Assembly: GCA_020025475.1 (NCBI GenBank)
Contig: JAHHSA010000056.1
Span: 1 to 10,997 of the forward strand
Origin: Oscillibacter sp.
GTDB lineage: Bacteria > Bacillota > Clostridia > Oscillospirales > Oscillospiraceae
Direction of reading: 5' to 3'
Length of the DNA stretch: 10,997 nt
Part shown: positions 1 to 7,306 of the stretch, piece by piece
Position numbering within the stretch: the stretch's first letter is position 1
Layout: each line of letters opens with the position of its first letter
The notes under the pieces: model-generated
The model's database searches: none
Told to the model about the DNA's origin: nothing
The model's input: the letters and a program-made list of their open reading frames with translations, nothing else
Position numbers and translations under genes: made by a program

Positions 1-21
1 ATTGCGCCTGGGAGCGGCCAC

Positions 22-55
22 AAAATAAGCCACATAGCAGCCTTTCCGGGCTTAT
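22..55 (-). terminator. possible weak terminator after the AGCS symporter gene
   Basis: Read on the minus strand, ATAAGCC (55-49) can pair with GGCTTAT (31-25), and the second arm runs into TTT (24-22). The loop is long (17 bases) and contains further GGCT/AGCC pairing options. The position, 20-50 bases after the symporter stop codon, fits an intrinsic terminator. The stem is only 7 bp and the U-tract is short, so this is a tentative call. Confidence 0.3.
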
Positions 56-74
56 GCGCCCAGGGGGGAATCAT

Positions 75-1607
75 TTACGCCGGAGTACATTCTGTCTTCT
101 GGTAATTGAGCTTTTCGTTGTCATAGTCTCCACGCGCTTCTTTCTTTGCGACGTAGACGTCCCAAATGCCTTCTTCATCATCAATTCCAACAGTTGCAGG
201 GTCAAAGAGAGGGTCCAATCCCAGCTTGCGCTGCTTCTCGTAGTCCTTGACCAGCTTCACAACCACAGGAGTCAGCAGCAAACAGCCGAAGGTGTTCACC
301 CAGAGCATGCAGCCCACGCCGATGTCACCCATGGGCCAGATCACTTCGCCGTCAACCAGGATGCCAAACATGCAGAAGCAGAGAAAGACGATTCTGACAA
401 GGGTCACGCAGATTTTTTTCTCTCCAAAGAGGAAGCGGCAGGTGGATTCCAGCTGATAGGAATAGGAGAGCAGGGTGGTATAGATAAAGATAAACAGCAT
501 GACTGCCAGCAAAATGGAACCCAAATGGCCCAGAGCAGATGTCAGAGCTTCCTGCATAAAGGGTACGCCATAGAGAATGCCGGGTGCGTTTTCAACCAGC
601 AGCGTACGGCCTGCGCCATCGGCGGCAACGTTGTAGGTGCCAGCCAGCAGGATGGACAAGCCGCTGCAGGTGCAGATCAGCAGAGTATCAATATACACGG
701 ACAACCCCTGCACCAGCCCTTGCTTGACAGGGTGGGAGGTGTCTGTTGTTGCGGAAATCAAAGGACTCATGCCATTGCCTGCATCGTTGGAGAAGAAACC
801 TCTCTTCATACCCCAGGAGATACTGGAACCAACAATACCTCCAAAGATGGCATCTTTGCCAAATGCACTGGCAAAAATGGTATGGAACACGGCGGGAACT
901 TTGGTGATGTTGCAGGCAGTGATCACAATGGTGATGAGGAAGAAAACACCGCACATGATGGGGGCAAGACGCTCCGCAACCTGCCCGATTCTCTTGATGC
1001 CGCCCATGACGACAGCACCTACAATGCAAACCATGAAGAGGCCTACCGTGAAGTAGGAGATGCCGAAGGCCCCCTGAATGGCTGTGGCAGCCGTCTGGGT
1101 CTGCATGGCGGGCAGAAGAAATCCAGGCCCGATAAAGACGGCGATGCAGAATAGAAAAGCAAGCAGTTTCCCCAGCCACTGATGCCTGATGCCACGGGAC
1201 AAGTAGTAAGCGGGGCCGCCGGTCAGCTCCCCCAAATTTCTGGTTTTATATGCCTGGCCCAGTATGCACTCCACCATGCCGGTGGAAGCTCCCATCAGAG
1301 CCGTGACCCACATCCAGAAGAGGGCGCCAGGGCCGCCCATGAAAATGGCGGTGGCAGTACCGGCGATGTTGCCGGTACCAACACGTCCGCCAACGGTAGT
1401 GGCAAATGCCTGAAAGGCGGAGAGACCGGAATCTCTATTGTTTTCCCCTTTCTCCCCGATGCAGACAAACATATCTCGAATACGGATGAACTGCATCCCT
1501 TTCAATCGGAGGGTGAACCAGACAGCGGCACCTCCTAAAAATAACAGCATCACCGGGTGCCAAACAATCGCATTGATGGCCGTGATCATTGTTCCGAAAG
1601 CTTCCAT
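75..1607 (-). CDS. AGCS-family sodium:alanine/amino acid symporter
   Basis: This 510-residue polytopic membrane protein belongs to the alanine or glycine:cation symporter family (AGCS, AlsT/AgcS/DagA-like), which imports small neutral amino acids with Na+. About ten hydrophobic segments run from near residue 10 to about residue 455. The family hallmark lies at residues 77-100: GTGNIAG followed by GGPGALFWMW. The C-terminal tail of about 50 residues is hydrophilic and acidic, hence probably cytoplasmic. Length is slightly above the usual 440-490, mostly because of this tail. The ATG at 1607 has AGGAGG (1613-1618) five bases upstream, which fixes the start. It follows metA by 94 bases on the same strand with no obvious promoter or terminator between, so it may be read through from the methionine T-box promoter. 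Substrate cannot be read from sequence. Alanine, glycine or glutamine are usual for the family; methionine is a contextual guess. Confidence 0.93.
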   Translation of the reverse strand: MEAFGTMITAINAIVWHPVMLLFLGGAAVWFTLRLKGMQFIRIRDMFVCIGEKGENNRDSGLSAFQAFATTVGGRVGTGNIAGTATAIFMGGPGALFWMWVTALMGASTGMVECILGQAYKTRNLGELTGGPAYYLSRGIRHQWLGKLLAFLFCIAVFIGPGFLLPAMQTQTAATAIQGAFGISYFTVGLFMVCIVGAVVMGGIKRIGQVAERLAPIMCGVFFLITIVITACNITKVPAVFHTIFASAFGKDAIFGGIVGSSISWGMKRGFFSNDAGNGMSPLISATTDTSHPVKQGLVQGLSVYIDTLLICTCSGLSILLAGTYNVAADGAGRTLLVENAPGILYGVPFMQEALTSALGHLGSILLAVMLFIFIYTTLLSYSYQLESTCRFLFGEKKICVTLVRIVFLCFCMFGILVDGEVIWPMGDIGVGCMLWVNTFGCLLLTPVVVKLVKDYEKQRKLGLDPLFDPATVGIDDEEGIWDVYVAKKEARGDYDNEKLNYQKTECTPA

Positions 1608-1701
1608 ATAAACCTCCTGTATTTGGGCGGACAGAATGCTACAGCTGTCAGCCCGACGTTTTTAAAATTTTTAAGTTCCGTTGTGGGGTGAGGCTTCGGG
1701 G
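1608..1701 (-). other. short gap between metA and the symporter gene
   Basis: The 94-base gap holds the symporter ribosome binding site (1613-1618) and an AT-rich palindrome-like stretch around 1661-1675. I find no GC-rich stem followed by a U-tract on the minus strand and no convincing -35/-10 pair. Read-through transcription from metA into the symporter is therefore plausible but not shown. Confidence 0.4.
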
Positions 1702-2634
1702 TCACATTCGGATGCCCTTGCGAATTTCATGGATATTGTAGGGGACTGTCTGGTAGACACAGTAGTTCAGCCAGTTGCTGTAGAGCAGGTGTGCGCATGA
1801 GCGCCAGGTGACCACTGGCTCCCGGGAGGGATCATTGTCGGGAAAGTAATTCTCAGGAAGATGAATTGGAATACCGGCGTTTGCGTCCCGGAGGTATTCC
1901 CGCTTGAGCGTGTCCCGGTCATATTCTGCATGGCCCATCAGGAACACCTGACGGCATTGATCTGTTTTGACCGCATACACACCGGCATCCGGAGAAGCGG
2001 CCAGAACCTTAAGTCCGGGGACCGACTCAATGTCCTCCCTGTTCACCGTGGTGTTGCGGGAATGGGGAACCCAAAACTGATCATCAAATCCCCGAAAGAG
2101 AATAAAGTTGGGATCTTCTACCGTGTGCTGAAAAACACCGAACAGCTTTTCTGGGAGATCCCGCTTGGGAATCCCGTAGTGATAGTAGAGTCCAGCCTGG
2201 GCACCCCAGCAGATATGCAGGGTGGAGTGAACATGCTGCTTGGACCACTCCATGATCTCGCACAGCTCCGGCCAATAATCCACTGCTTCAAATGGCAGCC
2301 GCTCCACAGGCGCACCTGTGATAATCATGCCGTCAAATGTTCGGTTTCTCACATCATCAAAGGATTGATAAAAGGCGAGCATATGCTTTTGAGGAGTGTT
2401 TTTGGAGACGTGGCTGCGGGGCGCGATCAGGTTCAGCTCGATCTGGAGAGGGGAGTTTCCAAGCACCCTTGCCAACTGGGTCTCCGTATCAATTTTGGTG
2501 GGCATCAAATTCAAAAGCAGAATCTGGAGGGGGCGAATATCCTGGGTGATTGCTCTGGTTTCCGTCATCACAAAGATATTTTCATTGGTCAGCGTGCTGG
2601 TAGCTGGCAGATGATTTGGAATTTTAATGGGCAT
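1702..2634 (-). CDS. metA: homoserine O-acetyltransferase (MetA family)
   Basis: This cytoplasmic enzyme acylates the hydroxyl of L-homoserine, the committed step toward methionine. The 310-residue length matches the family. Key residues align by position with characterised MetA proteins: Cys142 nucleophile in HICWGAQAG, and His235 and Glu237 in GHAEYD. Residue 111, which decides acyl-CoA choice in this family, is Glu (TGAPVERLPF). Glu here is associated with acetyl-CoA use, whereas E. coli MetA has Gly and uses succinyl-CoA. The product is therefore predicted to be O-acetylhomoserine, the substrate of the MetY-type enzyme encoded just upstream. The start codon shares one base with the metY stop codon (TGATG at 2636-2632). 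GGAGG lies ten bases before the ATG, inside metY, which suggests translational coupling. Many databases label this family succinyltransferase. Confidence 0.96.
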   Translation of the reverse strand: MPIKIPNHLPATSTLTNENIFVMTETRAITQDIRPLQILLLNLMPTKIDTETQLARVLGNSPLQIELNLIAPRSHVSKNTPQKHMLAFYQSFDDVRNRTFDGMIITGAPVERLPFEAVDYWPELCEIMEWSKQHVHSTLHICWGAQAGLYYHYGIPKRDLPEKLFGVFQHTVEDPNFILFRGFDDQFWVPHSRNTTVNREDIESVPGLKVLAASPDAGVYAVKTDQCRQVFLMGHAEYDRDTLKREYLRDANAGIPIHLPENYFPDNDPSREPVVTWRSCAHLLYSNWLNYCVYQTVPYNIHEIRKGIRM

Positions 2635-3920
2635 CAGTCAATAGCCTCCAGAGCCTGAGTCAGGTCTGCAATCAGATCTTCTTTGCTTTCCAGACCACAG
2701 CTCAAACGCACCAGACCTGCGGGAATTCCGGCAGCAGCCAGCTGTGCATCCGTCATCTGACGATGGGTGGAGGTAGCTGGATTCAGGCAGCAGGTATGCG
2801 CATCTGCCACATGGGTTTCAATGGATGCCAGCTTCAGATGCTTCATAAAGATCTGTGCGGCATCCCGCCCGCCATTCAGCTCGAAGGAGACAACACCGCA
2901 GGAGCCGTGGGGCAGGTACTTCTCTGCCAGGGCGTGGTACTTGTCCCCGGGCAGGCCGCAGTAATTTACCTGGGTCACCTTGGGATGGGCTTCCAGGAAT
3001 TCTGCCACGGCTTGTGCGTTTTCGCAGTGCCGGGGAATTCGAACATGAAGGCTTTCCAGACCCAGATTCAGGTAAAAGGCGTTCTGGGGAGACTGAGAGG
3101 AGCCGAAATCCCGCATCAACTGAGCGGTGCATTTGGTAATAAAGGCACCCTCTTTTCCAAAGCGTTGGGCGTAGGTAATGCCGTGATAGCTCTCGTCCGG
3201 GGTGCAGAGGCCGGGGAACTTTTCAGCGTGTGCCATCCAATCAAACTTGCCGCCATCTACAATGACGCCGCCAACGGTGGAGCCGTGACCATCAATGTAT
3301 TTGGTAGTGGAGTGGGTCACAATGTCGGCACCCCACTCAAAGGGACGGCAGTTGATGGGGGTTGCGAAGGTGTTGTCCACAATCAGCGGGACCCCATGGC
3401 GGTGGGCGGCCTTTGCGAATCGCTCGATATCCAGCACGGTGAGCGCCGGATTTGCAATGGTTTCACCGAACACAGCCCGGGTATTGGGCTGGAAGGCGGC
3501 GTCCAGTTCCTCGTCATCCGCATCCGGAGAAACGAATGTAACTTCCACACCCATCTTCGCCATGGTCACAGAAATCAGGTTGAAGGTGCCGCCGTAAATT
3601 CCGGAGGAGGCAACGATGTGGCAGCCATTGGTGCAGATATTAAAGAGGGCAAAGAAGTTGGCTGCCTGACCGGAGGATGTCAGCATGGCAGCGGTACCAC
3701 CCTCCAGAGCGCAGATTTTGGCGGCTACGGCATCACAGGTGGGATTTTGCAGGCGAGAATAAAAATAGCCATTGGTCTCCAGATCGAAGAGCTTGCCCAT
3801 GTCTTCACTGGTGGCGTATTTGAAGGTGGTGGACTGGATGATGGGAATCTGCCGGGGTTCTCCATTGCCGGGTGTGTAGCCTCCCTGGACACAGACAGTT
3901 TCGCAACGATACTTAGACAT
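2634..3920 (-). CDS. metY: O-acetylhomoserine sulfhydrylase (PLP-dependent, MetY type)
   Basis: This member of the Cys/Met metabolism PLP-dependent enzyme family (fold type I) has 428 residues. MetY makes homocysteine from O-acetylhomoserine and sulfide. The PLP lysine is Lys207 in THSTTKYIDGHGS. The cofactor-binding Asp is Asp182 in VDNTFATP, and Tyr52-Arg56 (YFYSR) is the phosphate-binding segment contributed by the neighbouring subunit. The length of about 430 and the GHGSTVGGVIVDGG stretch favour MetY over cystathionine gamma-synthase or lyase, which are usually 380-400. The frame is open further upstream, to 4019, but that part is T-box terminator sequence. The ATG at 3920 has AAAGGA ten bases upstream, whereas the in-frame ATG at 3929 sits only one base from it. 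It is first in the metY-metA unit and is preceded by a T-box leader. A cystathionine synthase role cannot be excluded from sequence alone. Confidence 0.93.
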   Translation of the reverse strand: MSKYRCETVCVQGGYTPGNGEPRQIPIIQSTTFKYATSEDMGKLFDLETNGYFYSRLQNPTCDAVAAKICALEGGTAAMLTSSGQAANFFALFNICTNGCHIVASSGIYGGTFNLISVTMAKMGVEVTFVSPDADDEELDAAFQPNTRAVFGETIANPALTVLDIERFAKAAHRHGVPLIVDNTFATPINCRPFEWGADIVTHSTTKYIDGHGSTVGGVIVDGGKFDWMAHAEKFPGLCTPDESYHGITYAQRFGKEGAFITKCTAQLMRDFGSSQSPQNAFYLNLGLESLHVRIPRHCENAQAVAEFLEAHPKVTQVNYCGLPGDKYHALAEKYLPHGSCGVVSFELNGGRDAAQIFMKHLKLASIETHVADAHTCCLNPATSTHRQMTDAQLAAAGIPAGLVRLSCGLESKEDLIADLTQALEAID

Positions 3921-3948
3921 TGTTCTCATTTCCTTTCGATTTAGGGAC

Positions 3949-3994
3949 AAAAAAAGACTTTCGTCCCAAAGATAGTATCTTTGAGACGAAAGTC
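3949..3994 (-). terminator. T-box intrinsic terminator before metY
   Basis: On the minus strand, arm 3994-3976 pairs with arm 3974-3956 over 19 positions. There is one G-U wobble and nominally a one-base loop, so the real loop is a few bases larger. Seven U residues (3955-3949) follow directly. It lies 29 bases before the metY ATG and is the off-state structure of the riboswitch. Confidence 0.95.
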
Positions 3995-4020
3995 GTAAAA
4001 CTTCCGCGGTACCACTCAAA
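3980..4020 (-). promoter_or_regulatory. T-box antiterminator
   Basis: The conserved T-box element GAGTGGTACCGCGG lies at 4017-4004 on the minus strand. UUUGAG (4020-4015) can pair with CUCAAA (3985-3980), which is also part of the 5' arm of the terminator, so the two structures exclude each other. The variable base after UGG is U, which would pair with a discriminator A at tRNA position 73, as expected for tRNA-Met. Confidence 0.92.
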
Positions 4021-4134
4021 TTGCGCTTTCCTTAGAAAAACGCCACTCACAGGGTCCAACAACCCCTTTGCATTGACGTAGCATACACGGGGCAGCCCTA
4101 ATGACAAGCGTCCTCGAACCCCCAGCTCAGAAGT

Positions 4135-4137
4135 CAT
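4135..4137 (-). promoter_or_regulatory. T-box specifier codon AUG
   Basis: Within the hand-folded Stem I, the unpaired 3' segment UAUGA lies between the GAAG/CUUC and GGAC/GUUC helices, and reads AUG then A. This would pair with the CAU anticodon of tRNA-Met. The nearby AUG at 4144-4142 and UUC at 4141-4139 are partly used in the helix and lack a following purine, so they are less likely. Confidence 0.75.
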
Positions 4138-4229
4138 AGAACATTGGAATCCTCTGCCGCCGGTTCACACCAACCACCGGCTCTCTGAAGGCATCCGATC
4201 CCGTCCCTCTTCATCATCGCTTTGTGCAC

Positions 4230-4258
4230 ATTATAGGAACCGATTATTCATTTGTCAA
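4230..4258 (-). promoter_or_regulatory. sigma-A promoter of the T-box/metY-metA unit
   Basis: On the minus strand a perfect -35 TTGACA (4258-4253) and a perfect -10 TATAAT (4235-4230) are separated by 17 bases. Transcription should start near 4223, just before the T-box Stem I. The strong promoter fits control by attenuation rather than by an activator. Confidence 0.93.
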
Positions 4259-4506
4259 GAGCCAATTTTGGACGTTTAATATTTTAAGGGAAAATAATGA
4301 AATTATTTTACTGTAATTTTTTCAATATCCGAGCTGCTTGGCTCATATACGAAACTTTTAAAGAAAATAGCAGCGCTGTAAGTTTTTGAGGGGAACGTAT
4401 AATCCCTAAGCTGCACTTGTATAAATTGCCATTTTAAAACGAAGCCTTGAGAGAAAAATTGTACTATTTTCCTCCACTGCATCCCAAAGGAGTGGGACAG
4501 GACAGA
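4259..4506. other. AT-rich divergent intergenic region
   Basis: The stretch between the metY promoter and the response regulator promoter area is clearly richer in A and T than the flanking genes. It holds an 8-bp inverted repeat AAAATAAT/ATTATTTT (4291-4298 and 4302-4309, loop GAA) and a lone TATAAT at 4398-4403 without a good -35. I see no gene or RNA in it. Confidence 0.5.
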
Positions 4507-4535
4507 TGGAAACGGAGACTGATATGATTTATAAT
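4507..4535 (+). promoter_or_regulatory. candidate promoter of the two-component operon
   Basis: TATAAT at 4530-4535 is a perfect -10. TGGAAA at 4507-4512, 17 bases upstream, matches the -35 consensus at four of six positions. Transcription would start near 4542 and give a leader of about 60 bases before the regulator ATG. The weak -35 would suit an activated or autoregulated promoter. Confidence 0.4.
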
Positions 4536-4602
4536 CAATTCACATCATTTCAACACAAATGGGTGCTATGTTATGTGCACACCAAGGGAAAGGAGGACGC
4601 CC

Positions 4603-5265
4603 ATGACAAGGATTCTGGTGGTAGAGGATGAGGCGCGAATCCGGGAGATTATCCGGGACTATTTCTTTGCTCACGGCTTGGACTGCGCTCTGGCGGCAGA
4701 CGGAGAGGCGGCGCTGGAGCTGCTGCGGACCCATGACTATGACGCAATTTTGCTGGATATCCTCATGCCCCATCTGGACGGCTTTGGCGTCTGTAAGGCG
4801 GTGCGGGAAAAGAGCGGTGTGCCCATTTTGTTTCTGACGGCCCTGGGCGGGGAGGAGGATATGCTGCGGGGCTATGCCCTGGGAGCGGATGACTACATCA
4901 CAAAGCCATTTTCTCTGGCGGTGCTGCTGGCCAAGACCCAGGCCATCATCCGCCGCAGCAGGGGAGAGACCGAAACCCTGCACTGCGGTGCCATTGCGCT
5001 GGACATGTCAGCACAGCGCTGCACCGTAGATGGAGAAGATAGGAAGCTGTCGCCGGGAGAGTACAGATTGCTGCTGTGCCTGGTGCGCAATCAGGGACAG
5101 GTTCTGAGCCGGGATCAGCTGCTGGACAAGGTCTGTGGCTTGGATTTTGAGGGCGATGACCGGGCGGTGGACGTCCGGGTCCGCTCTCTGCGGGCGGCAT
5201 TGGGCAGCGCCGGAAAGCAGATCAAAACCGTCTATAAGGCGGGCTACCGACTGGAGGCGAAATGA
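4603..5265 (+). CDS. OmpR/PhoB-family response regulator
   Basis: This 220-residue cytoplasmic transcription regulator is phosphorylated by the kinase encoded next to it. The receiver domain is residues 1-120 with acidic pocket Glu8-Asp9, phospho-acceptor Asp52 (LLDILMP), Thr79 and Lys101 (ITKPF). A winged-helix DNA-binding domain covers about 127-218, with the recognition-helix region RAVDVRVRSLRAALG (187-201) and the ending VYKAGYRLE. All core receiver residues are intact. The ATG at 4603 is chosen over an in-frame ATG at 4573 because the protein then begins with the usual MTRILVVEDE and has AAAGGAGG (4589-4596) six bases upstream. The kinase gene starts one base after its stop codon. The target genes are not evident from the family alone. 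Confidence 0.96.
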   Translation: MTRILVVEDEARIREIIRDYFFAHGLDCALAADGEAALELLRTHDYDAILLDILMPHLDGFGVCKAVREKSGVPILFLTALGGEEDMLRGYALGADDYITKPFSLAVLLAKTQAIIRRSRGETETLHCGAIALDMSAQRCTVDGEDRKLSPGEYRLLLCLVRNQGQVLSRDQLLDKVCGLDFEGDDRAVDVRVRSLRAALGSAGKQIKTVYKAGYRLEAK

Positions 5266-5266
5266 C

Positions 5267-7021
5267 ATGAAACAGGCAAAAAAAGTGCGATTTCATCTGT
5301 TACTCCCCTTGACAGTGACATTTCTGCTGCTGTGGGCAGGCACCATGTTCCTGTTGACAAAGTCCACCCAGAGGGAGCTCAACCAGCAGATGCGGACACA
5401 GACCATCCTGGCACGACAGGACTTTGAGGAGCAGAAGGGCTATTACGCCAACAACCTGGAAAAAGGGCTGGGGAACCAGGCGGACTGGATTCTGACGCAG
5501 AATATCAGCGGGGTCTGCGGACGTCTCTATGATGTGGAGGGCGGCATGGCCATTGCCATGCGGACCTCTGACGACACGATCCTCCAAAGTCAGCTGGCTT
5601 ATGGCCGTGGTTATGAGGAGGGGGTCGACCGGGGGCGACGGTGGTTTCTGGAACTGGACAGCGGCCTGGATGATGCCGGACAGCTGGCACTGACCGACTG
5701 GATCATCCAACGCCGATCCAGGGGATATGAATATACCCTGTGGCCGTCTGACGCCCATGATCCGGGGGACGGCACCACGGCCTGCATCACCGGAGAGGAA
5801 CTGCCCGCTGATGCGATTCGGGTAGAGCGCATTGAGCTGCTGCACCCGGACAACACGGTGGAGACTGTGGTGGAGACTTCGAACCACTGTGACAATCCCG
5901 TCACCGTGGAACTGCGTTTCCTGCGTCTTACCAGTCTGCTGGCTCCGGCCTACAACCCTCAGAATCCCATCCAGGGACATCCCAAGCGGGTTCTGGAAAA
6001 TTTCCGGGCGGCCCAGGCGGGCCTGTCCCCATCCCTAGGGGGAGAAGATGCGTCCTGTCACAAGACGGGCACTTATGCGCCGGACAATCGTGCGCTGGAA
6101 GAAGTGGCGGCGGTTTATCAAACTCTGCCCACGGCTGTTCGGCAGCTTCGGTTTTTGTATTGCAGCACGTTGCTGCTGACGCTGTTGGTGCTGTCGGTTT
6201 TGAGTAAAATTCTGACCGGAAAGATCACCTGTCCGGTGGAGCAGCTCTGTGAGCAGACTAAACATGGCAGGTGTCAGGAGAATGGCCCCATCCGGGAGCT
6301 GAATGATCTGGCAGCTGCCTTCAACGGGGCACAGGACAAACTGGCAGAACAGCTGGATCGTGAGCGGGAGTTCACCCGTGCTGCGGCCCATGAGTTGAAA
6401 ACACCTCTGGCGGTGCTCCGCACCCACACGGAGGCCTTGCAGGAGGACATCCTGCCGGAGAAGCGGGCACATTATCTCCAGGTGGTGCTGGACGAGACGG
6501 ACCGGATGAGCGCCCTGGTGGGCCGTCTGCTGGAGCTGTCCCGCCTGGAAAAAGGAACGGCTCTGACCCGGGAGTGGGTGGATTTGAAAGAACTGGTAAC
6601 AGAGGTATTTGCCCCGCTGTCCCTGCCCTTTGCCCGCAGGAACATGACAGTGGATTTGTCCCTTGCGGATGCGGTGATGGTGGGGGACCGTGGACGGCTG
6701 AAAGAGGCGGTTGGAAATCTGGCTTCCAATGCACTGCGGTACGGCAGCGAGGGCGGCAAGGTGCGGGTTACGCTGACCCAGGACGAGGGCACATTCCGAC
6801 TAACAATGGAAAATGACGCTCCAGCCATTCCGGAAAACGAGCTGCCCCGCCTGTTTGAACCCTTCTACCTCGTGGATAAGGCCCGCAGTCGGGAGTGCGG
6901 CGGCACCGGATTGGGCCTTGCCATAACCCGCGCGGCGGTAGAGGTCCACGGCGGCATCTGCTCTGCAGAGAACATTCCTGACGGCGTCCGCTTTACCCTC
7001 TGCCTGCCGACGGGGAGTTGA
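5267..7021 (+). CDS. membrane sensor histidine kinase
   Basis: This 584-residue kinase pairs with the response regulator encoded one base upstream. The first membrane segment lies at about residues 9-31 and the second at about 295-315, leaving an extracytoplasmic sensor region of about 260 residues that I do not recognise. Next come HAMP (about 316-368), a dimerisation domain with phospho-acceptor His375 (AAAHELKTPL), and an ATPase domain with N box Asn484/Asn488, F box LPRLFEPFY (526-534) and G box GGTGLGLA (545-552). The G1 region is the degenerate ENDAPAIPE, a variant seen in Firmicute kinases related to VanS-like sensors. The ATG at 5267 has GGAGG (5253-5257) nine bases upstream, inside the regulator gene. 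The frame stays open further upstream, but that part overlaps the regulator and is not coding. The signal sensed is unknown. Confidence 0.95.
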   Translation: MKQAKKVRFHLLLPLTVTFLLLWAGTMFLLTKSTQRELNQQMRTQTILARQDFEEQKGYYANNLEKGLGNQADWILTQNISGVCGRLYDVEGGMAIAMRTSDDTILQSQLAYGRGYEEGVDRGRRWFLELDSGLDDAGQLALTDWIIQRRSRGYEYTLWPSDAHDPGDGTTACITGEELPADAIRVERIELLHPDNTVETVVETSNHCDNPVTVELRFLRLTSLLAPAYNPQNPIQGHPKRVLENFRAAQAGLSPSLGGEDASCHKTGTYAPDNRALEEVAAVYQTLPTAVRQLRFLYCSTLLLTLLVLSVLSKILTGKITCPVEQLCEQTKHGRCQENGPIRELNDLAAAFNGAQDKLAEQLDREREFTRAAAHELKTPLAVLRTHTEALQEDILPEKRAHYLQVVLDETDRMSALVGRLLELSRLEKGTALTREWVDLKELVTEVFAPLSLPFARRNMTVDLSLADAVMVGDRGRLKEAVGNLASNALRYGSEGGKVRVTLTQDEGTFRLTMENDAPAIPENELPRLFEPFYLVDKARSRECGGTGLGLAITRAAVEVHGGICSAENIPDGVRFTLCLPTGS

Positions 7022-7057
7022 AAAGCCGCTGCTCTGGCGGTGTCTCCGAGTTACCAT

Positions 7058-7101
7058 GAAAAAACACCGCACATCTGTAAAGCAGATGCGCGATGTTTTT
7101 C
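7058..7101. terminator. probable bidirectional terminator after the kinase gene
   Basis: GCACATCTG (7069-7077) pairs with CAGATGCGC (7083-7091) at eight of nine positions around loop TAAAG. A T run (7096-7100) follows on the plus strand and an A run (7059-7064) precedes, so the structure could also end minus-strand transcription. It starts about 37 bases after the kinase stop codon. The T run is short and separated from the stem by four bases, so strength is uncertain. Confidence 0.55.
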
Positions 7102-7188
7102 AAGTTCGGTTACTCCCACGCTCTGCGGAGGCGGTGGAGAATTTCGTCTACCAGACGCAGACCTGGCATGTCCTTCTCGTGGCCCTGC

Positions 7189-7228
7189 TGCCGGAGCCTC
7201 AGCTCCAAGAGGAGCTGAGGCTCCGGCA
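7189..7228. repeat. perfect 18-bp inverted repeat, 4-base loop
   Basis: Arm 7189-7206 (TGCCGGAGCCTCAGCTCC) is the exact reverse complement of arm 7211-7228, with loop AAGA. Neither strand has a T run after the stem, so it is not a standard intrinsic terminator. Possible roles are a transcript-end stabiliser, a non-canonical terminator, or a dispersed palindromic element. Confidence 0.9.
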
Positions 7229-7306
7229 TTCCGTCAGAGCTTGACCAAAGTATAGCAAAACACGGGGGCGGGAGTAAAGTCCTGCCGTTCAGGAAGATGG
7301 CATCAT

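Larger units (their letters stand above)
3949..4223 (-). promoter_or_regulatory. T-box riboswitch leader, predicted methionine-specific
   Basis: This untranslated leader senses the charging state of a tRNA and controls transcription of metY-metA. Stem I can be folded by hand. GAAG (4212-4209) pairs with CUUC (4133-4130), GGAC (4206-4203) with GUUC (4142-4139), and GGGAUC (4202-4197) with GAUUCC (4151-4146). A distal stem ACCGGC/GCCGGU closes at 4181-4176 and 4164-4159, next to an AGAGAG stretch typical of the AG bulge. The loop left on the 3' side is UAUGA, placing AUG (4137-4135) as specifier, followed by A as is usual. The 3' part carries the conserved T-box sequence and a terminator. The predicted ligand is uncharged tRNA-Met, which fits the downstream genes. 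The leader start is estimated from the promoter. Confidence 0.93.

Noticed and set aside
54..1154. Long plus-strand open frame of 366 codons
   Set aside because: It is antisense to the AGCS symporter, has no family resemblance and low-complexity His/Asp/Gly-rich composition; it is a shadow of the real gene.
2763..3944. Plus-strand open frame of 393 codons opposite metY
   Set aside because: It is an antisense shadow of the well-recognised PLP enzyme, with no ribosome binding site and no recognisable motifs.
3913..4137. 74-codon minus-strand frame starting within the T-box leader
   Set aside because: Its ATG is the T-box specifier codon, and the frame crosses the T-box element and terminator, so it is structural RNA.
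4506..4631. 41-codon plus-strand frame before the response regulator
   Set aside because: The spacing to the nearest AGGAG-like sequence is about 13 bases, it starts upstream of the candidate -10 element, and it overlaps the regulator start. Probably chance.
7056..7244. 62-codon plus-strand frame after the kinase gene
   Set aside because: No ribosome binding site, it begins inside the terminator-like stem, and its end is generated by an 18-bp palindrome.
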